Shown: positions 1 to 8,506, counted from the first letter of the stretch. The stretch is DNA of 64,000 nucleotides from Paenibacillus sp. GP183 (GCF_900104695.1 NZ_FNSW01000001.1:558001-622000); one strand, 5' to 3'. Numbers and translations: made by a program. Notes: a model not told the origin generated them from the sequence alone.

Positions 1-1127
1 CCCATTTTATCGAACATATGCTGTTCAAAGGAACGAAGCGGCATTCAGCTAAAGATATTGCTGAGATTTTCGATGGCATCGGCGGGAATGTGAATGCATT
101 CACCTCCAAAGAATATACTTGTTTTTATGCCAAGGTATTGGATGAACACCTGCCGATCGCGATGGATATTTTATCCGATATGTTTTTCCATTCAACCTTT
201 GATGAGGGCGAGCTGGATAAAGAAAAGAATGTCATCTTCGAGGAAATCTCGATGTATGAAGATACACCTGACGATCTGGTTCATGATTTAGCGGCAAAAG
301 CGGCCTATGGCAGTCATTCATTGGGGTATACGATCCTTGGTACGGAAGAACAATTATCCGCCATGAAGTCGGATGACCTACGCCGGTATATGAAAAAATA
401 TTACAATGTTGAAAATACAGTCATAAGCCTTGCCGGAAATATTGATGACAGCGTTCGCGAGCTGGTTGAGAAGTATTTTGGAGGCTTCAACAATTCGGGG
501 GAAGAGACGGGCTACGAGGTACCTGACTTTCTGGGCGAGCTCGTCTTTCATGCAAAGAAAACCGAACAAAATCATATATGTCTTTCCCTTCCGGGACTTT
601 CCTTGAAGGAAGACAATTTATATCCGATGGTTTTGCTGAACAATGTAATCGGCGGCGGTATGAGCTCCCGTTTATTTCAAGAAATCCGTGAAAAAAGAGG
701 GCTGGCTTACTCCGTTTATTCCTATCATTCCTCGCACATAGACAGCGGCATGTTTACGATTTACACAGGTACAGCGCCTAAACAAACTGAGGAAGTGTTA
801 AAAGTCACTTTGGAATTGCTTCACGAAATTGCCGATAAAGGTATGACCGATTCCGAGCTGAAAAAAGGCAAAGAGCAGCTCAAGGGCAGCTTGATTTTGA
901 GTCTGGAAAGCACCAGCAGCCGAATGAATCGCCTTGGCAAAAATGAGCTGATGACCGGTAAGCATTACAGCCTGGATGAAATGATCGAACGAATTGAAAG
1001 TGTACGTATGGAGCATATTCGTGAATTGACGCAAAACTTGTTCTCAGCCCCTTTTGCCTTATCCATGGTTGGCGATTCGGATCAAGTGCTTCAAGGCTTT
1101 AGGAGGGATCAACTTGTCATCCAATAG
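1..1127 (+). CDS. mlpA: M16 family zinc metallopeptidase, 5' end missing
   Basis: The reading frame is already open at base 1, and the first visible codons give HFIEH, the inverted HxxEH zinc motif of M16 (insulinase/mitochondrial processing peptidase) enzymes. The gene therefore starts before the window; the ATG at 18 falls inside the active site and is not the start. The downstream glutamate ligand lies in the segment [16 protein letters not shown], and the C-terminal M16 domain shows the usual [18 protein letters not shown] stretch. About 375 residues remain of a usual length near 410. In B. subtilis mlpA (ymxG) lies just upstream of the spoVF-dap cluster, which fits. The dut start codon lies inside this gene's 3' end, so the two are probably translationally coupled. 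The family is certain; the exact symbol rests on synteny. Confidence 0.93.
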   Translation, partial: HFIEHMLFKGTKRHSAKDIAEIFDGIGGNVNAFTSKEYTCFYAKVLDEHLPIAMDILSDMFFHSTFDEGELDKEKNVIFEEISMYEDTPDDLVHDLAAKAAYGSHSLGYTILGTEEQLSAMKSDDLRRYMKKYYNVENTVISLAGNIDDSVRELVEKYFGGFNNSGEETGYEVPDFLGELVFHAKKTEQNHICLSLPGLSLKEDNLYPMVLLNNVIGGGMSSRLFQEIREKRGLAYSVYSYHSSHIDSGMFTIYTGTAPKQTEEVLKVTLELLHEIADKGMTDSELKKGKEQLKGSLILSLESTSSRMNRLGKNELMTGKHYSLDEMIERIESVRMEHIRELTQNLFSAPFALSMVGDSDQVLQGFRRDQLVIQ

Positions 1128-1569
1128 CTTCCAGGTGCAAATTAAACGATTGCCTGGCAATGAAGATATTGCGTTGCCTAAGAAAATGTCAGAAGCGGCA
1201 AGCGGCTTCGACCTTCATGCGGCAGTAAGCGAAACGGTTGTACTGCATCCTGGAGAGCGCCAATTGGTCCCTACAGGATTTGCCTTAAGCATGCCTCCTG
1301 AGCTGGAAGCACAGATTCGCCCGCGCAGCGGTCTGGCCTACAAGCACGGGATTACGACGTTGAATTCACCAGGAACGATCGATGCCGACTATCGAGGCGA
1401 GGTCAAGGTGCTGCTTATCAATCACGGGCAAGAATCCTTCACCATCCAGCGCAATGAACGTATCGCGCAGATGGTGTTTCAGGTTGTTCCCGTCATTGAG
1501 CTCACTGAGGTCGATGAGCTGACTGAGACGGAGCGCGGCTCCGGTGGATTTGGACATACGGGGAGGTAA
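1114..1569 (+). CDS. dut: dUTP diphosphatase (dUTPase)
   Basis: Hydrolyses dUTP to dUMP and pyrophosphate, supplying dUMP for dTMP synthesis and keeping uracil out of DNA. All five trimeric dUTPase motifs are present in order: [32 protein letters not shown] and the glycine-rich C-terminal arm [11 protein letters not shown] chose the TTG at 1114 because AGGAGGG lies 7 nt upstream; this gives 151 residues, the normal length. An in-frame ATG at 1054 would add 20 residues from inside mlpA and has no ribosome site. The start overlaps the end of mlpA by 14 nt. Confidence 0.95.
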   Translation: MSSNSFQVQIKRLPGNEDIALPKKMSEAASGFDLHAAVSETVVLHPGERQLVPTGFALSMPPELEAQIRPRSGLAYKHGITTLNSPGTIDADYRGEVKVLLINHGQESFTIQRNERIAQMVFQVVPVIELTEVDELTETERGSGGFGHTGR

Positions 1570-1639
1570 CCTCCCTCTTGACCCACCTGTAAATTGATCT
1601 CTTTTAAAATCTTTTTCTCACACCCAAACCTACCTTTCA

Positions 1640-1730
1640 ACCATTTTGCACCCACCCAAACCCTCCCTCTAGGGAGGGCCCCAAAGGGCGGCAGCCCTCT
1701 GGACACCCGCAAAGTTGGATAGGGAGTGAA
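1640..1730. repeat. GC-rich intergenic element with inverted repeats
   Basis: CCCTCCCT and AGGGAGGG form a tight inverted repeat around 1661-1677, followed by GGGCGGCAGCCCT. The composition differs from the flanks. It looks like a dispersed palindromic intergenic repeat of the kind scattered in Paenibacillus chromosomes; that is inference, since no second copy is in the window. Minus-strand ORFs across it look like by-products. Confidence 0.35.
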
Positions 1731-1871
1731 GTTGGCGCATGAAAGAGGACTTTGTTTAATCAAGCCGCTTTAGTCCCTGCGGGACACGCTCTTTCTCGTA
1801 ACAAATCCTTTAAATCCCCACTAAAGACGTAAATTATGTCTTATCATAAGCCAGTAATCAAGTAATAAAGG

Positions 1872-1910
1872 AAACCTCCAATCATAGTGAGCTATGGATT
1901 GGAGGTTTTT
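1872..1910 (+). terminator. intrinsic terminator downstream of dut
   Basis: Stem AAACCTCCAATC (1872-1883) pairs with the arm GATTGGAGGTTT, followed by a T run on the plus strand. Since dut ends 300 nt earlier, it probably terminates the mlpA-dut transcript after a long 3' tail. Confidence 0.7.
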
Positions 1911-1923
1911 GGCATTTGTTGAT

Positions 1924-1942
1924 AAACGCGGTCGCTCATCTT
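1924..1942. repeat. 19-bp motif, copy 1
   Basis: AAACGCGGTCGCTCATCTT occurs here and again, identically, at 54884-54902. Both copies are intergenic. CTCATC inside this copy can pair with GATGAG about 17 nt downstream (1955-1960). The function is unknown. Confidence 0.5.
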
Positions 1943-2157
1943 AACCTTGAAATGGATGAGAGATGCATGCTCGCGAAATTTGAGGAAAATTGCCTTATAT
2001 CAGCAACCATGTGGTTCTCCCAACATAAGTCCAAATACTTCCTTTATCATCTCAAATCACAGTAAACGGAGAATATACGTTCCATACCACCCTCACAAAG
2101 CACTATACACATTCGATTTAGTTGAAGTGCCCTAGACGAATGCCCACAGAATTTTCC

Positions 2158-2829
2158 TCACAATGGAACCGCATGATCCTCATTCCCGCTATGCGTGAAT
2201 GCCTCCGGCTGCTTCACCGAAGCCTTCGAATATAGCCGCAAAGCGTAGATATAGATCAGATCAAATACAGAGCAGAAGATACCCAGCACCAGAACCAGCT
2301 TATTGCCATGCAAAACGCCGATCGAAATCGTTGGAGCTAACGTACCCAGCCATTTGCATACCGCTATGACCTGATTTTGTCCCTGCGTGCTTTTTCTTGC
2401 GACCAGCATGCAGATAAACAGAACGGACATGATCAGATTCTGGAGAAAGGCCGAATACTTCGGGGCGTTGTCACCGAACTCGACGATAAAAGAGTACTGA
2501 AGTACAAAGGACATGGCAAAGATGAGGATGGACCATGGGATAAAGTTATGTTTCAAGAGACCGAATTTCTCGAACTCTTTTCTTCCATATCGAAAGTAAG
2601 TGGTAACAATGGCGATGTCGAACAGGACCCAGACTAGATTGACCCAACCCTGCACGGGGATGGTGGGGGCAGTTAAGTCCTTGAAGGTATAAAGCCCCTC
2701 CCAAGTCACGTTCAGCGCAAGGGCGAAAAGGGGCATGCCGTAGGTTTTCTCTTTGAAGCCTATCCGAACCAATTCCAGATAGACAACGGTCCAACATATT
2801 CCGCTTAATAATAGCAGCAGCATTTCCAT
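2158..2829 (-). CDS. Pyr4/PaxB-like integral-membrane terpene cyclase
   Basis: 223-residue protein that is almost entirely hydrophobic, with about seven predicted membrane helices. The N-terminal part (W13, YLELVRIGFKEKTYGMP at about 17-33, then ALNVTWEGLY with W43 and E44) and a late helix with FDLIY (D190) match my memory of the transmembrane terpene cyclase family known from fungal meroterpenoid clusters (Pyr4, PaxB). In Pyr4 one Glu in the second helix and one Asp in the last are essential; E44 and D190 here sit at comparable places. Start at 2829 is supported by AGGAGA upstream; the longer frame to 2955 would run through the regulatory palindrome. It is divergent from a TetR gene, so probably repressed by it. 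No prenyltransferase or other terpenoid gene is next to it, so the substrate cannot be named. Confidence 0.6.
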   Translation of the reverse strand: MEMLLLLLSGICWTVVYLELVRIGFKEKTYGMPLFALALNVTWEGLYTFKDLTAPTIPVQGWVNLVWVLFDIAIVTTYFRYGRKEFEKFGLLKHNFIPWSILIFAMSFVLQYSFIVEFGDNAPKYSAFLQNLIMSVLFICMLVARKSTQGQNQVIAVCKWLGTLAPTISIGVLHGNKLVLVLGIFCSVFDLIYIYALRLYSKASVKQPEAFTHSGNEDHAVPL

Positions 2830-2856
2830 GATAATCTCTCCTTTTAAAGTGACGGT

Positions 2857-2870
2857 GTTACATTTGTAAC
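2857..2870. promoter_or_regulatory. palindromic operator candidate between cyclase and TetR genes
   Basis: Perfect inverted repeat GTTACA-TT-TGTAAC lies between the divergent cyclase (start 2829) and TetR gene (start 2954). TetR-family repressors normally bind such palindromes in the shared intergenic region. The assignment is inferred from position and symmetry. Confidence 0.55.
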
Positions 2871-2953
2871 GTTCTATGAGTTGAATATATACTGTATCTA
2901 TGGGGCTGACAAGAGAGCCGGAGCGTACTGTGACAAAAGGGAGGAATTTGTTC

Positions 2954-3505
2954 ATGAAGGGGCAGGAGCAGAACGCGCAGAATCAATTTGCAAAGGAATG
3001 TATATATACCGCACTCATGCAGCTGATGGAAACAACAAGCTTCTCGGATATCTCCATCACGGAGATTACGAGAAAAGCCGGCGTATCCAGAATGGCGTAT
3101 TACCGCAATTACGGCTCCAAGGAAGACATCATAATCCAGTATCTCAATACGCTTTTTCAAGTATACCTGGAGGAAATCCGCAGCTATGGACAAGTGGACG
3201 TCTTCCAATTCGCTTACCTGTATTTTGCCTACTTCAGGAAGCATGAGGTGCTGATCAAGAATTTGCTCCGTTCAAATCTATGGAATCTGCTGCTGGACAG
3301 ATTCGATACCTACCTGCACTCCATATTCGCTGGACTCTTGACGCACGACATCACCTCGCCGGAGATGAAAGCATATGAGGTCCATTTTCTGGCTGGAGGA
3401 CTGTACAAAATATTAATCGAATGGGTTCAAAACGATATGGCCCAGAGCGATGAGGAGATGGCTGCACTCATCTGCAAGCTGGCACCTTCAAGTAATCAGA
3501 ATTAG
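2954..3505 (+). CDS. TetR/AcrR family transcriptional regulator
   Basis: 183 residues. The N-terminal helix-turn-helix reads FSDISITEITRKAGVSRMAYYRNYGSKEDI in segments typical of TetR, with the recognition helix around VSRMAYYRNY (residues about 40-50). The C-terminal half is helical, hydrophobic and divergent, and resembles the TetR_C_8 type ligand domain. The ATG at 2954 has GGGAGG 9 nt upstream; the in-frame ATG at 2900 has none. Its gene is divergent from the membrane terpene cyclase, with a 14-bp palindrome between them, so it probably represses that gene and possibly itself. Ligand unknown. Confidence 0.85.
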   Translation: MKGQEQNAQNQFAKECIYTALMQLMETTSFSDISITEITRKAGVSRMAYYRNYGSKEDIIIQYLNTLFQVYLEEIRSYGQVDVFQFAYLYFAYFRKHEVLIKNLLRSNLWNLLLDRFDTYLHSIFAGLLTHDITSPEMKAYEVHFLAGGLYKILIEWVQNDMAQSDEEMAALICKLAPSSNQN

Positions 3506-3558
3506 TGAAAACATGAAAACGGGATTTTTCATTCTAAAGCGTTTATAGTAAATAAAAG

Positions 3559-3606
3559 CAGCGGCTTTCTAAGACTTTATTTTAGAGTCCTAGTCCGCCG
3601 CTGTTT
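3559..3606 (+). terminator. terminator of the TetR gene
   Basis: CAGCGGC (3559-3565) pairs with GCCGCTG (3597-3603); an inner stem CTAaGACT with AGTCcTAG extends it. A short T run follows. Confidence 0.75.
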
Positions 3607-3674
3607 CCTGCTATCCGAAAGTTTGATTTCCTGCATCCCCAATCCACAACAATCCTCCAACAGCATTGGCTGTC

Positions 3675-3702
3675 ACCCATCCATAGGCTGAATCATACAA
3701 TA
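3675..3702 (+). promoter_or_regulatory. sigma-K promoter for dpaAB
   Basis: CATACAATA at 3694-3702 is an exact fit to the sigma-K -10 consensus CATANNNTA, with AC of the -35 (CAC, 3674-3676) 17 bp upstream. It lies 38 bp before the dpaA start. The B. subtilis spoVF operon is transcribed by mother-cell sigma-K, so sequence and known biology agree. Confidence 0.75.
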
Positions 3703-3740
3703 TCCAAGTGATATGTACCGAGAAAGGGGTGTAAGCGAGA

Positions 3741-4640
3741 ATGCTTACTGGCATATCAGTTGCTTTCATGGGCGGTGACGCGAGACAGCTGGAAGTCATT
3801 CAGAGGTTTACCGAGCTGGATGCAACTGTGTTTTTATTTGGTTTTAATAACCTGGGACGTCAACTCAGCGGAGTCACGAATTCGGAACCAAGCGCCGAGC
3901 TTTTGAAGCAAATTGACGCTTTCATTCTCCCTCCGGTAGGGACGGACGATACGGGTCGGGTGGAATCGATATTTTCCCATAATGAACTTGTTTTAACGGA
4001 TGAAATTATTGGAGCGCTGCCTTCACATGCCAAAGTATATACCGGGATGGCCAAAACTTATTTAAAGCGGCTGTGTCAAGAGCACAACATTTCTGTCATT
4101 GAGCTTTTTGACCGTGATGATGTGGCCATTTATAATTCAATTCCTACCGCTGAGGGAGCGCTCATGATGGCGATCCAGAATACGGACATCACGATTCACG
4201 GATCGGTATGTATGGTGCTCGGGTTTGGCAGAACGGGCTTTACCATGGCCAGAACACTGCAGGGATTAGGGGCCTCCGTGAAGGTAGGCGTCAAGCAGCC
4301 GGATCACTTTGCACGTGCATGGGAGATGGGTTTTCAGCCCTTTTACACAACTGATTTATACACAGAAGTAGCCAATATTGACTTGCTTTTTAACACAATT
4401 CCGACTATGATAATCACAGCACAAGTTATCACTAATATTCCGCATCGCGCGGTGATCATCGATTTGGCCTCCAAGCCTGGCGGAACGGATTTTCGTTTTG
4501 CTGAAAAAAGAGGTATCAAAGCGATGCTTGCACCGGGCTTACCTGGAATTGTCGCTCCCAAAACTGCTGGACGTATCATAGCGAATGCGCTAAGCCAGTT
4601 ATTAGAGGAGGACTTCAAGGACAGGAGCGATGCAGAATGA
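3741..4640 (+). CDS. dpaA: dipicolinate synthase subunit A
   Basis: 299 residues, the normal length for SpoVFA. With DpaB it oxidises the lysine-pathway intermediate made by DapA to dipicolinate, the spore-core chelator, in the mother cell. The N-terminus contains VAFMGGDARQLEVIQ, and the central Rossmann part contains VCMVLGFGRTGFTMARTLQGLG (about 155-176), an NAD(P)-binding GxGxxG-like loop. The start ATG follows AAAGGGGTG. The stop overlaps the dpaB start by 4 nt. A sigma-K promoter lies directly upstream, and asd, dapG and dapA, which make the substrate, follow. Confidence 0.95.
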   Translation: MLTGISVAFMGGDARQLEVIQRFTELDATVFLFGFNNLGRQLSGVTNSEPSAELLKQIDAFILPPVGTDDTGRVESIFSHNELVLTDEIIGALPSHAKVYTGMAKTYLKRLCQEHNISVIELFDRDDVAIYNSIPTAEGALMMAIQNTDITIHGSVCMVLGFGRTGFTMARTLQGLGASVKVGVKQPDHFARAWEMGFQPFYTTDLYTEVANIDLLFNTIPTMIITAQVITNIPHRAVIIDLASKPGGTDFRFAEKRGIKAMLAPGLPGIVAPKTAGRIIANALSQLLEEDFKDRSDAE

Positions 4641-5230
4641 ATTGGCAAGGGATAACAGTAGGTTACGCATTGACGGGTTCGCATTGTACGCTGGAGGAAG
4701 TCATGCCGCAAATCAAGAGATTTGTAGAGCAGGGAGCCAGGGTCATTCCTATAGTTTCATCCACGATCATGACAACGGACACCCGATTTGGCAAATCGGA
4801 GGATTGGCAGAAGCAGATTAAAGAGATAACAGGAAACGAAATCATATCCACGATCTTCGATGCCGAGCCCCTGGGGCCATCCAAGCTGTTGGATGTTTTG
4901 ACAATCGCACCCTGTACAGGCAACACGACCAGCAAATTGGCTAACGCTATGACTGACAGCCCTGTCTTGATGGCAGCCAAGGCGCAAATGAGAAATCAAA
5001 GACCGCTGGTGCTGGCTATTTCCACCAATGATGGACTTGGGCTAAATGCGGCAAATATTGCTAAGCTGCTCATTACCAAAAACATCTATTTTGTGCCTTA
5101 TGGGCAGGATGCGCCTGGTGCGAAACCAAACTCATTAGTGGCAAGAATGGACCTCATCATGGAAACCTGCGAAGCAGCCTTGCAAGGCAAGCAATTGCAG
5201 CCTATGATCATTGAAAGATTTCAATATTAA
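4637..5230 (+). CDS. dpaB: dipicolinate synthase subunit B
   Basis: 197-residue flavoprotein-fold subunit (SpoVFB). The N-terminus GITVGYALTGSHCTLEEV and the segment TIAPCTGNTTSKLANAMTDSPVLMAAKA are typical of the dipicolinate synthase B / flavoprotein family. The start ATG overlaps the dpaA stop (ATGA), so the two subunits are translationally coupled. A nested hairpin follows before asd, which may separate the sporulation unit from the vegetative asd-dapG-dapA unit. Confidence 0.95.
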   Translation: MNWQGITVGYALTGSHCTLEEVMPQIKRFVEQGARVIPIVSSTIMTTDTRFGKSEDWQKQIKEITGNEIISTIFDAEPLGPSKLLDVLTIAPCTGNTTSKLANAMTDSPVLMAAKAQMRNQRPLVLAISTNDGLGLNAANIAKLLITKNIYFVPYGQDAPGAKPNSLVARMDLIMETCEAALQGKQLQPMIIERFQY

Positions 5231-5240
5231 TGCATGATTC

Positions 5241-5291
5241 CACTAAAAATCGTGACTCAGTGTTCTTAACACTATGCCCCAATTTTTAGTG
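5241..5291 (+). terminator. nested hairpin between dpaB and asd
   Basis: Outer arms CACTAAAAAT (5241-5250) and ATTTTTAGTG (5282-5291) are perfectly complementary; an inner stem AGTGTT/AACACT lies at 5259-5273. There is no clean T run, so it may be a weak terminator, an RNA stabiliser, or a regulatory structure ahead of asd. Confidence 0.45.
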
Positions 5292-5321
5292 TCAGATAAA
5301 TAGATTAGGGGAGAGCAGTGT

Positions 5322-6359
5322 ATGTCCAATCAAAAGCTTTTTAATGTTGCAGTTGTTGGCGCTACGGGGGCTGTAGGAGAACAAATCATACGGCTTCTGG
5401 ATCAACGGAATTTCCCTGTAAAAGAGTTAAAGCTGCTTTCCTCAGCTCGTTCTGCAGGTACCAAGCTTCGCTTTAAAGACCGTGAAATTACGGTAGAAGA
5501 AGCAGGGCCTGGGAGTTTTGAAGGTATTGATATCGCTTTATTTAGCGCCGGTGGAGACATTTCCAAAGTACTTGCACCACATGCTGTAGAAGCGGGAGCA
5601 GTCTGTATTGACAATACGAATGCTTTCCGTATGGACCCGGAAACTCCATTAGTTGTTCCAGAAGTAAACATTGAGAAAATTAATGAGCATAAAGGCATCA
5701 TTGCCAACCCGAATTGCTCCACGATTCAAATGGTTGCTGCTCTAAAGCCGATTTATGACCGTTTTGGGATTTCCAGAATCATCGTCTCTACCTACCAAGC
5801 TGTTTCTGGCGCTGGAGCTAAAGCCATCGATGAAATGAAGCGGCAGTCCAGAGAAGTTCTTGCCGGGAATCCTTCGAATCCGGATATTTTGCCTGTTGGT
5901 TCTTTGCCGATCAAGCATCAAATAGCATTCAATGCCATTCCGCAAATCGATAAGTTCCTCGATAACGGATTTACCAATGAAGAGATGAAAATGATCCGTG
6001 AAACCAAAAAAATCATGGGTGACGATTCCCTCGAAGTTACCGCAACCTGTGTCCGAATCCCGGTGGTTTATGGACATTCCGAGTCGGTCTACGTTGAGCT
6101 AAAGCAGGATTTCGACGTAGATGAAGTGAAGCAGCTGCTCGCAAATGCGCCAGGCATCGTTCTGGTGGATAATCCACAAGAACAGCAATATCCTCTCGCC
6201 ACAGATGCAGCCGGCAAGCTTGAAATTTTCGTCGGACGTGTGCGCCGTGATCTCAGCAACCCAAGAGCATTAAACCTCTGGATTGTTTCCGATAATTTAC
6301 TTAAAGGCGCGGCATGGAACGCTGTTCAAATAGCGGAATATATTGCTATCGAGCAGTGA
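5322..6359 (+). CDS. asd: aspartate-semialdehyde dehydrogenase
   Basis: Reduces aspartyl-4-phosphate to aspartate semialdehyde with NADPH; the branch point to lysine/DAP, threonine and methionine. 345 residues, normal length. The NADP loop GATGAVGEQ is at residues 10-18 and the catalytic cysteine is in NPNCSTIQ (about residue 131). The late active-site histidine is probably in RIPVVYGHSES. SD GGGGAG precedes the ATG. It heads asd-dapG-dapA and lies directly after dpaAB, as in B. subtilis, linking DAP supply to dipicolinate synthesis. Confidence 0.97.
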   Translation: MSNQKLFNVAVVGATGAVGEQIIRLLDQRNFPVKELKLLSSARSAGTKLRFKDREITVEEAGPGSFEGIDIALFSAGGDISKVLAPHAVEAGAVCIDNTNAFRMDPETPLVVPEVNIEKINEHKGIIANPNCSTIQMVAALKPIYDRFGISRIIVSTYQAVSGAGAKAIDEMKRQSREVLAGNPSNPDILPVGSLPIKHQIAFNAIPQIDKFLDNGFTNEEMKMIRETKKIMGDDSLEVTATCVRIPVVYGHSESVYVELKQDFDVDEVKQLLANAPGIVLVDNPQEQQYPLATDAAGKLEIFVGRVRRDLSNPRALNLWIVSDNLLKGAAWNAVQIAEYIAIEQ

Positions 6360-6392
6360 GATAAACCGCTATCGTAAAAATGGGGGAACCTC

Positions 6393-7610
6393 ATGCGAAT
6401 TGTTGTACAGAAATTTGGAGGCACTTCCCTTTCCACCGCTCCCGCCAGAGAACATGTTCTAGAACACATTCAAGATGCACTTGCTGAATCCTATAATCTA
6501 GTAGTCATTGTATCAGCGATGGGAAGAATAGGTGACCCTTATGCAACCGATACGCTCCTGGAGATGACTCGGGAAAGCGGCGGTTCTATACCTTCAAGAG
6601 AGCTGGATTTGCTGCTAGGCTGCGGAGAGATTATTTCTGCAGTTCAGCTCTGCAGCCTCTTGGCCGCAAGAAACATACCTTCTGTGGTTTTAACCGGTGG
6701 ACAGGCGGGTATACAAACGAACGGCAATTTCGGCAATGCCCAGATCGTTTCCATTCAACCTAATCGCATAGTAGAGCATTTAGAGCAAGGGCAGGTCGTC
6801 ATTGTCACCGGATTCCAAGGCAAAACCATCGAAAACGAATTGACCACTTTGGGCCGTGGAGGCAGCGATACCTCAGCAACTGCTCTCGGAGCAGCTCTGA
6901 AGGCGGAGATCGTGGACATTTTTACGGATGTCAATGGAATTTTAACAGCAGACCCGAAGATTGTGGAAGATGCCAGACCTCTGGAAAGAGTCAGCTTCAC
7001 TGAAATTTGCAATATGGCTCATAATGGAGCCAAGGTGATACATCCCCGGGCTGTAGAAATTGCCATGCAGGCGAACATTCCGATACGCGTAAGATCCACC
7101 TTTTCCAAATCGCCAGGCACGTTAGTGACGCATACCGATGCGATCCAGGCAGCTTCCAACGAGATTCAAGACAAGAGAATCACAGGTATAGCGCATTTTT
7201 CCAATGTTACTCAAATTCAAGTTTCTGCGGAACAAGGTCAATATGATTTACAGCTGAGGGTCTTCAAGACGATGGCTGAGCATCAGATCAGTGTTGATTT
7301 TATTAATGTCAATCCTTCTGGCGTAGTATATACAGTGTTTGGCTATGAAACCGAGCGCGCGCTGAATCTGCTGCAAGCTCAAGGCTATGCGCCTATTGTG
7401 CAAAGCGGCTGCGCCAAGGTTTCTGTTATCGGCGGTGGGATGAATGGTGTCCCGGGAATTATGGCTCATATTGTTGAAGCGCTTACGAATGAAGATATTC
7501 AAATTCTCCAGTCGGCCGATTCCAACACAACGATTTGGGTGCTTGTGCGGGGTGAAGATATGCATAAATCCGTCAGGGCACTGCATCAAAAATTTAATTT
7601 GCACAAGTAA
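6393..7610 (+). CDS. dapG: aspartokinase I (diaminopimelate-sensitive type)
   Basis: Phosphorylates aspartate, the first step to lysine/DAP. 405 residues. The kinase motif VQKFGGTSL is at the N-terminus, the TTLGRGGSDTSA substrate segment is near residue 155, and two ACT domains follow (about 265 to the end; QVSAEQGQYDLQLRVFKTMAEH and VSVIGGGMNGVPGI are typical). Those domains normally carry end-product inhibition. Synteny with asd and dapA points to the DapG paralogue rather than LysC. SD GGGGGAA precedes the ATG by the usual distance. Confidence 0.94.
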   Translation: MRIVVQKFGGTSLSTAPAREHVLEHIQDALAESYNLVVIVSAMGRIGDPYATDTLLEMTRESGGSIPSRELDLLLGCGEIISAVQLCSLLAARNIPSVVLTGGQAGIQTNGNFGNAQIVSIQPNRIVEHLEQGQVVIVTGFQGKTIENELTTLGRGGSDTSATALGAALKAEIVDIFTDVNGILTADPKIVEDARPLERVSFTEICNMAHNGAKVIHPRAVEIAMQANIPIRVRSTFSKSPGTLVTHTDAIQAASNEIQDKRITGIAHFSNVTQIQVSAEQGQYDLQLRVFKTMAEHQISVDFINVNPSGVVYTVFGYETERALNLLQAQGYAPIVQSGCAKVSVIGGGMNGVPGIMAHIVEALTNEDIQILQSADSNTTIWVLVRGEDMHKSVRALHQKFNLHK

Positions 7611-7632
7611 AATAAGTTAAGGAGGGCGAACA

Positions 7633-8493
7633 GTGGATTTCGGAAATGTGATTACGGCAATGGTTACTCCCTTTGATGAGAATTTAGCTGTCAATTGGAG
7701 CCAAGTGGAACCACTGATCAATTATTTGATCGATGAACAGCTTTCGGATGGACTCGTCATTTGTGGAACAACAGGGGAATCTCCGACTCTGAGTGATGAG
7801 GAAAAGCTGAAGCTGATTGAAGCTTCTGTACGTTACGCCAGAGGTCGCTGCAAAATCATTGCAGGAACCGGAGGCAATGACACCGCACATACGATTCATT
7901 TTTCTCAAAAGGTTGAAAAGCTTGGCGTTGACGCTTTATTAGTCGTCGCTCCTTACTATAATCGCCCTTCCCAGGAAGGGCTGTATCAGCATTTCAAAGC
8001 TGTGGCTGAAGCCGTAAAGCTGCCTGTAGTGCTCTATAATGTTCCTGGGCGAACTGGAGTAAACATCGATGCAGACACAACCATTCGGTTATCGCAAATC
8101 TCCAAAATTGTGGCTACCAAGGATTGCGCCGGCACGAATCAGTTAACGCGAATTCTTAGCGGTGTGGGTGAAGGCTTTCATGTGTACAGCGGCGAAGACG
8201 CCAATACACTTCCTGCCTTGGCAGTAGGCTGCAGAGGAATTATCAGTGTGGCCAGTCATGTGATTGGAAAAGAAATGCAAACTATGATAAAGTATTACTT
8301 AGCAGGAAACAATCAGCAAGCAGCAGAAATGCATCGCAAGCTGCTTCCGGTGTTCACAGGCATTTTCCAGGCTCCGAGTCCCGCTCCAATCAAATACGCC
8401 TTGAAGCTTAAAGGTATTGACACAGGCGGCGTTAGACTTCCTTTAATTGAAGTTAATGAGCATGAAAGACAGTTCATCCGATCTCTTTTTTAA
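7633..8493 (+). CDS. dapA: 4-hydroxy-tetrahydrodipicolinate synthase
   Basis: Condenses pyruvate with aspartate semialdehyde to 4-hydroxy-tetrahydrodipicolinate, the substrate for both DAP synthesis and dipicolinate synthase. 286 residues. The phosphate/pyruvate motif GTTGESPTL is near residue 44, the catalytic tyrosine is in YYNRPSQEG, and the Schiff-base lysine is in VATKDCAG (about 161). Starts at GTG 7633 behind GGAGGG. Last gene of the asd-dapG-dapA unit; a terminator follows. Confidence 0.97.
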   Translation: MDFGNVITAMVTPFDENLAVNWSQVEPLINYLIDEQLSDGLVICGTTGESPTLSDEEKLKLIEASVRYARGRCKIIAGTGGNDTAHTIHFSQKVEKLGVDALLVVAPYYNRPSQEGLYQHFKAVAEAVKLPVVLYNVPGRTGVNIDADTTIRLSQISKIVATKDCAGTNQLTRILSGVGEGFHVYSGEDANTLPALAVGCRGIISVASHVIGKEMQTMIKYYLAGNNQQAAEMHRKLLPVFTGIFQAPSPAPIKYALKLKGIDTGGVRLPLIEVNEHERQFIRSLF

Positions 8494-8506
8494 ACGGGAA
8501 AGCAAA

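Larger units (their letters stand above)
1570..2157. other. 588-bp intergenic region without a convincing gene
   Basis: No ORF here has a ribosome site or a recognisable product. The region holds a GC-rich inverted-repeat block (about 1640-1730), a clear hairpin terminator (1872-1910), and a 19-bp motif (1924-1942) that recurs at 54884. In related genomes a ymxH-like gene often sits between dut and dpaA; none is seen here, so the locus has probably been rearranged. Confidence 0.7.

Noticed and set aside
1479-1763. 94-codon minus-strand frame across the dut end and GC-rich block
   Set aside because: It runs through a palindromic repeat, is antisense to dut, and lacks a ribosome site; composition explains it.
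1947-2135. 62-codon plus-strand frame after the terminator
   Set aside because: No SD, no recognisable domain, low-complexity sequence.
3611-3799. 62-codon minus-strand frame ending in a compact aromatic stretch, reminiscent of an SH3-like or coat-protein end
   Set aside because: It overlaps the sigma-K promoter and the dpaA start, has no SD, and no upstream continuation; at most a decayed remnant.
5231-5321. Lysine riboswitch before asd
   Set aside because: The gap is 91 bp, too short for an L-box, and lacks its core.
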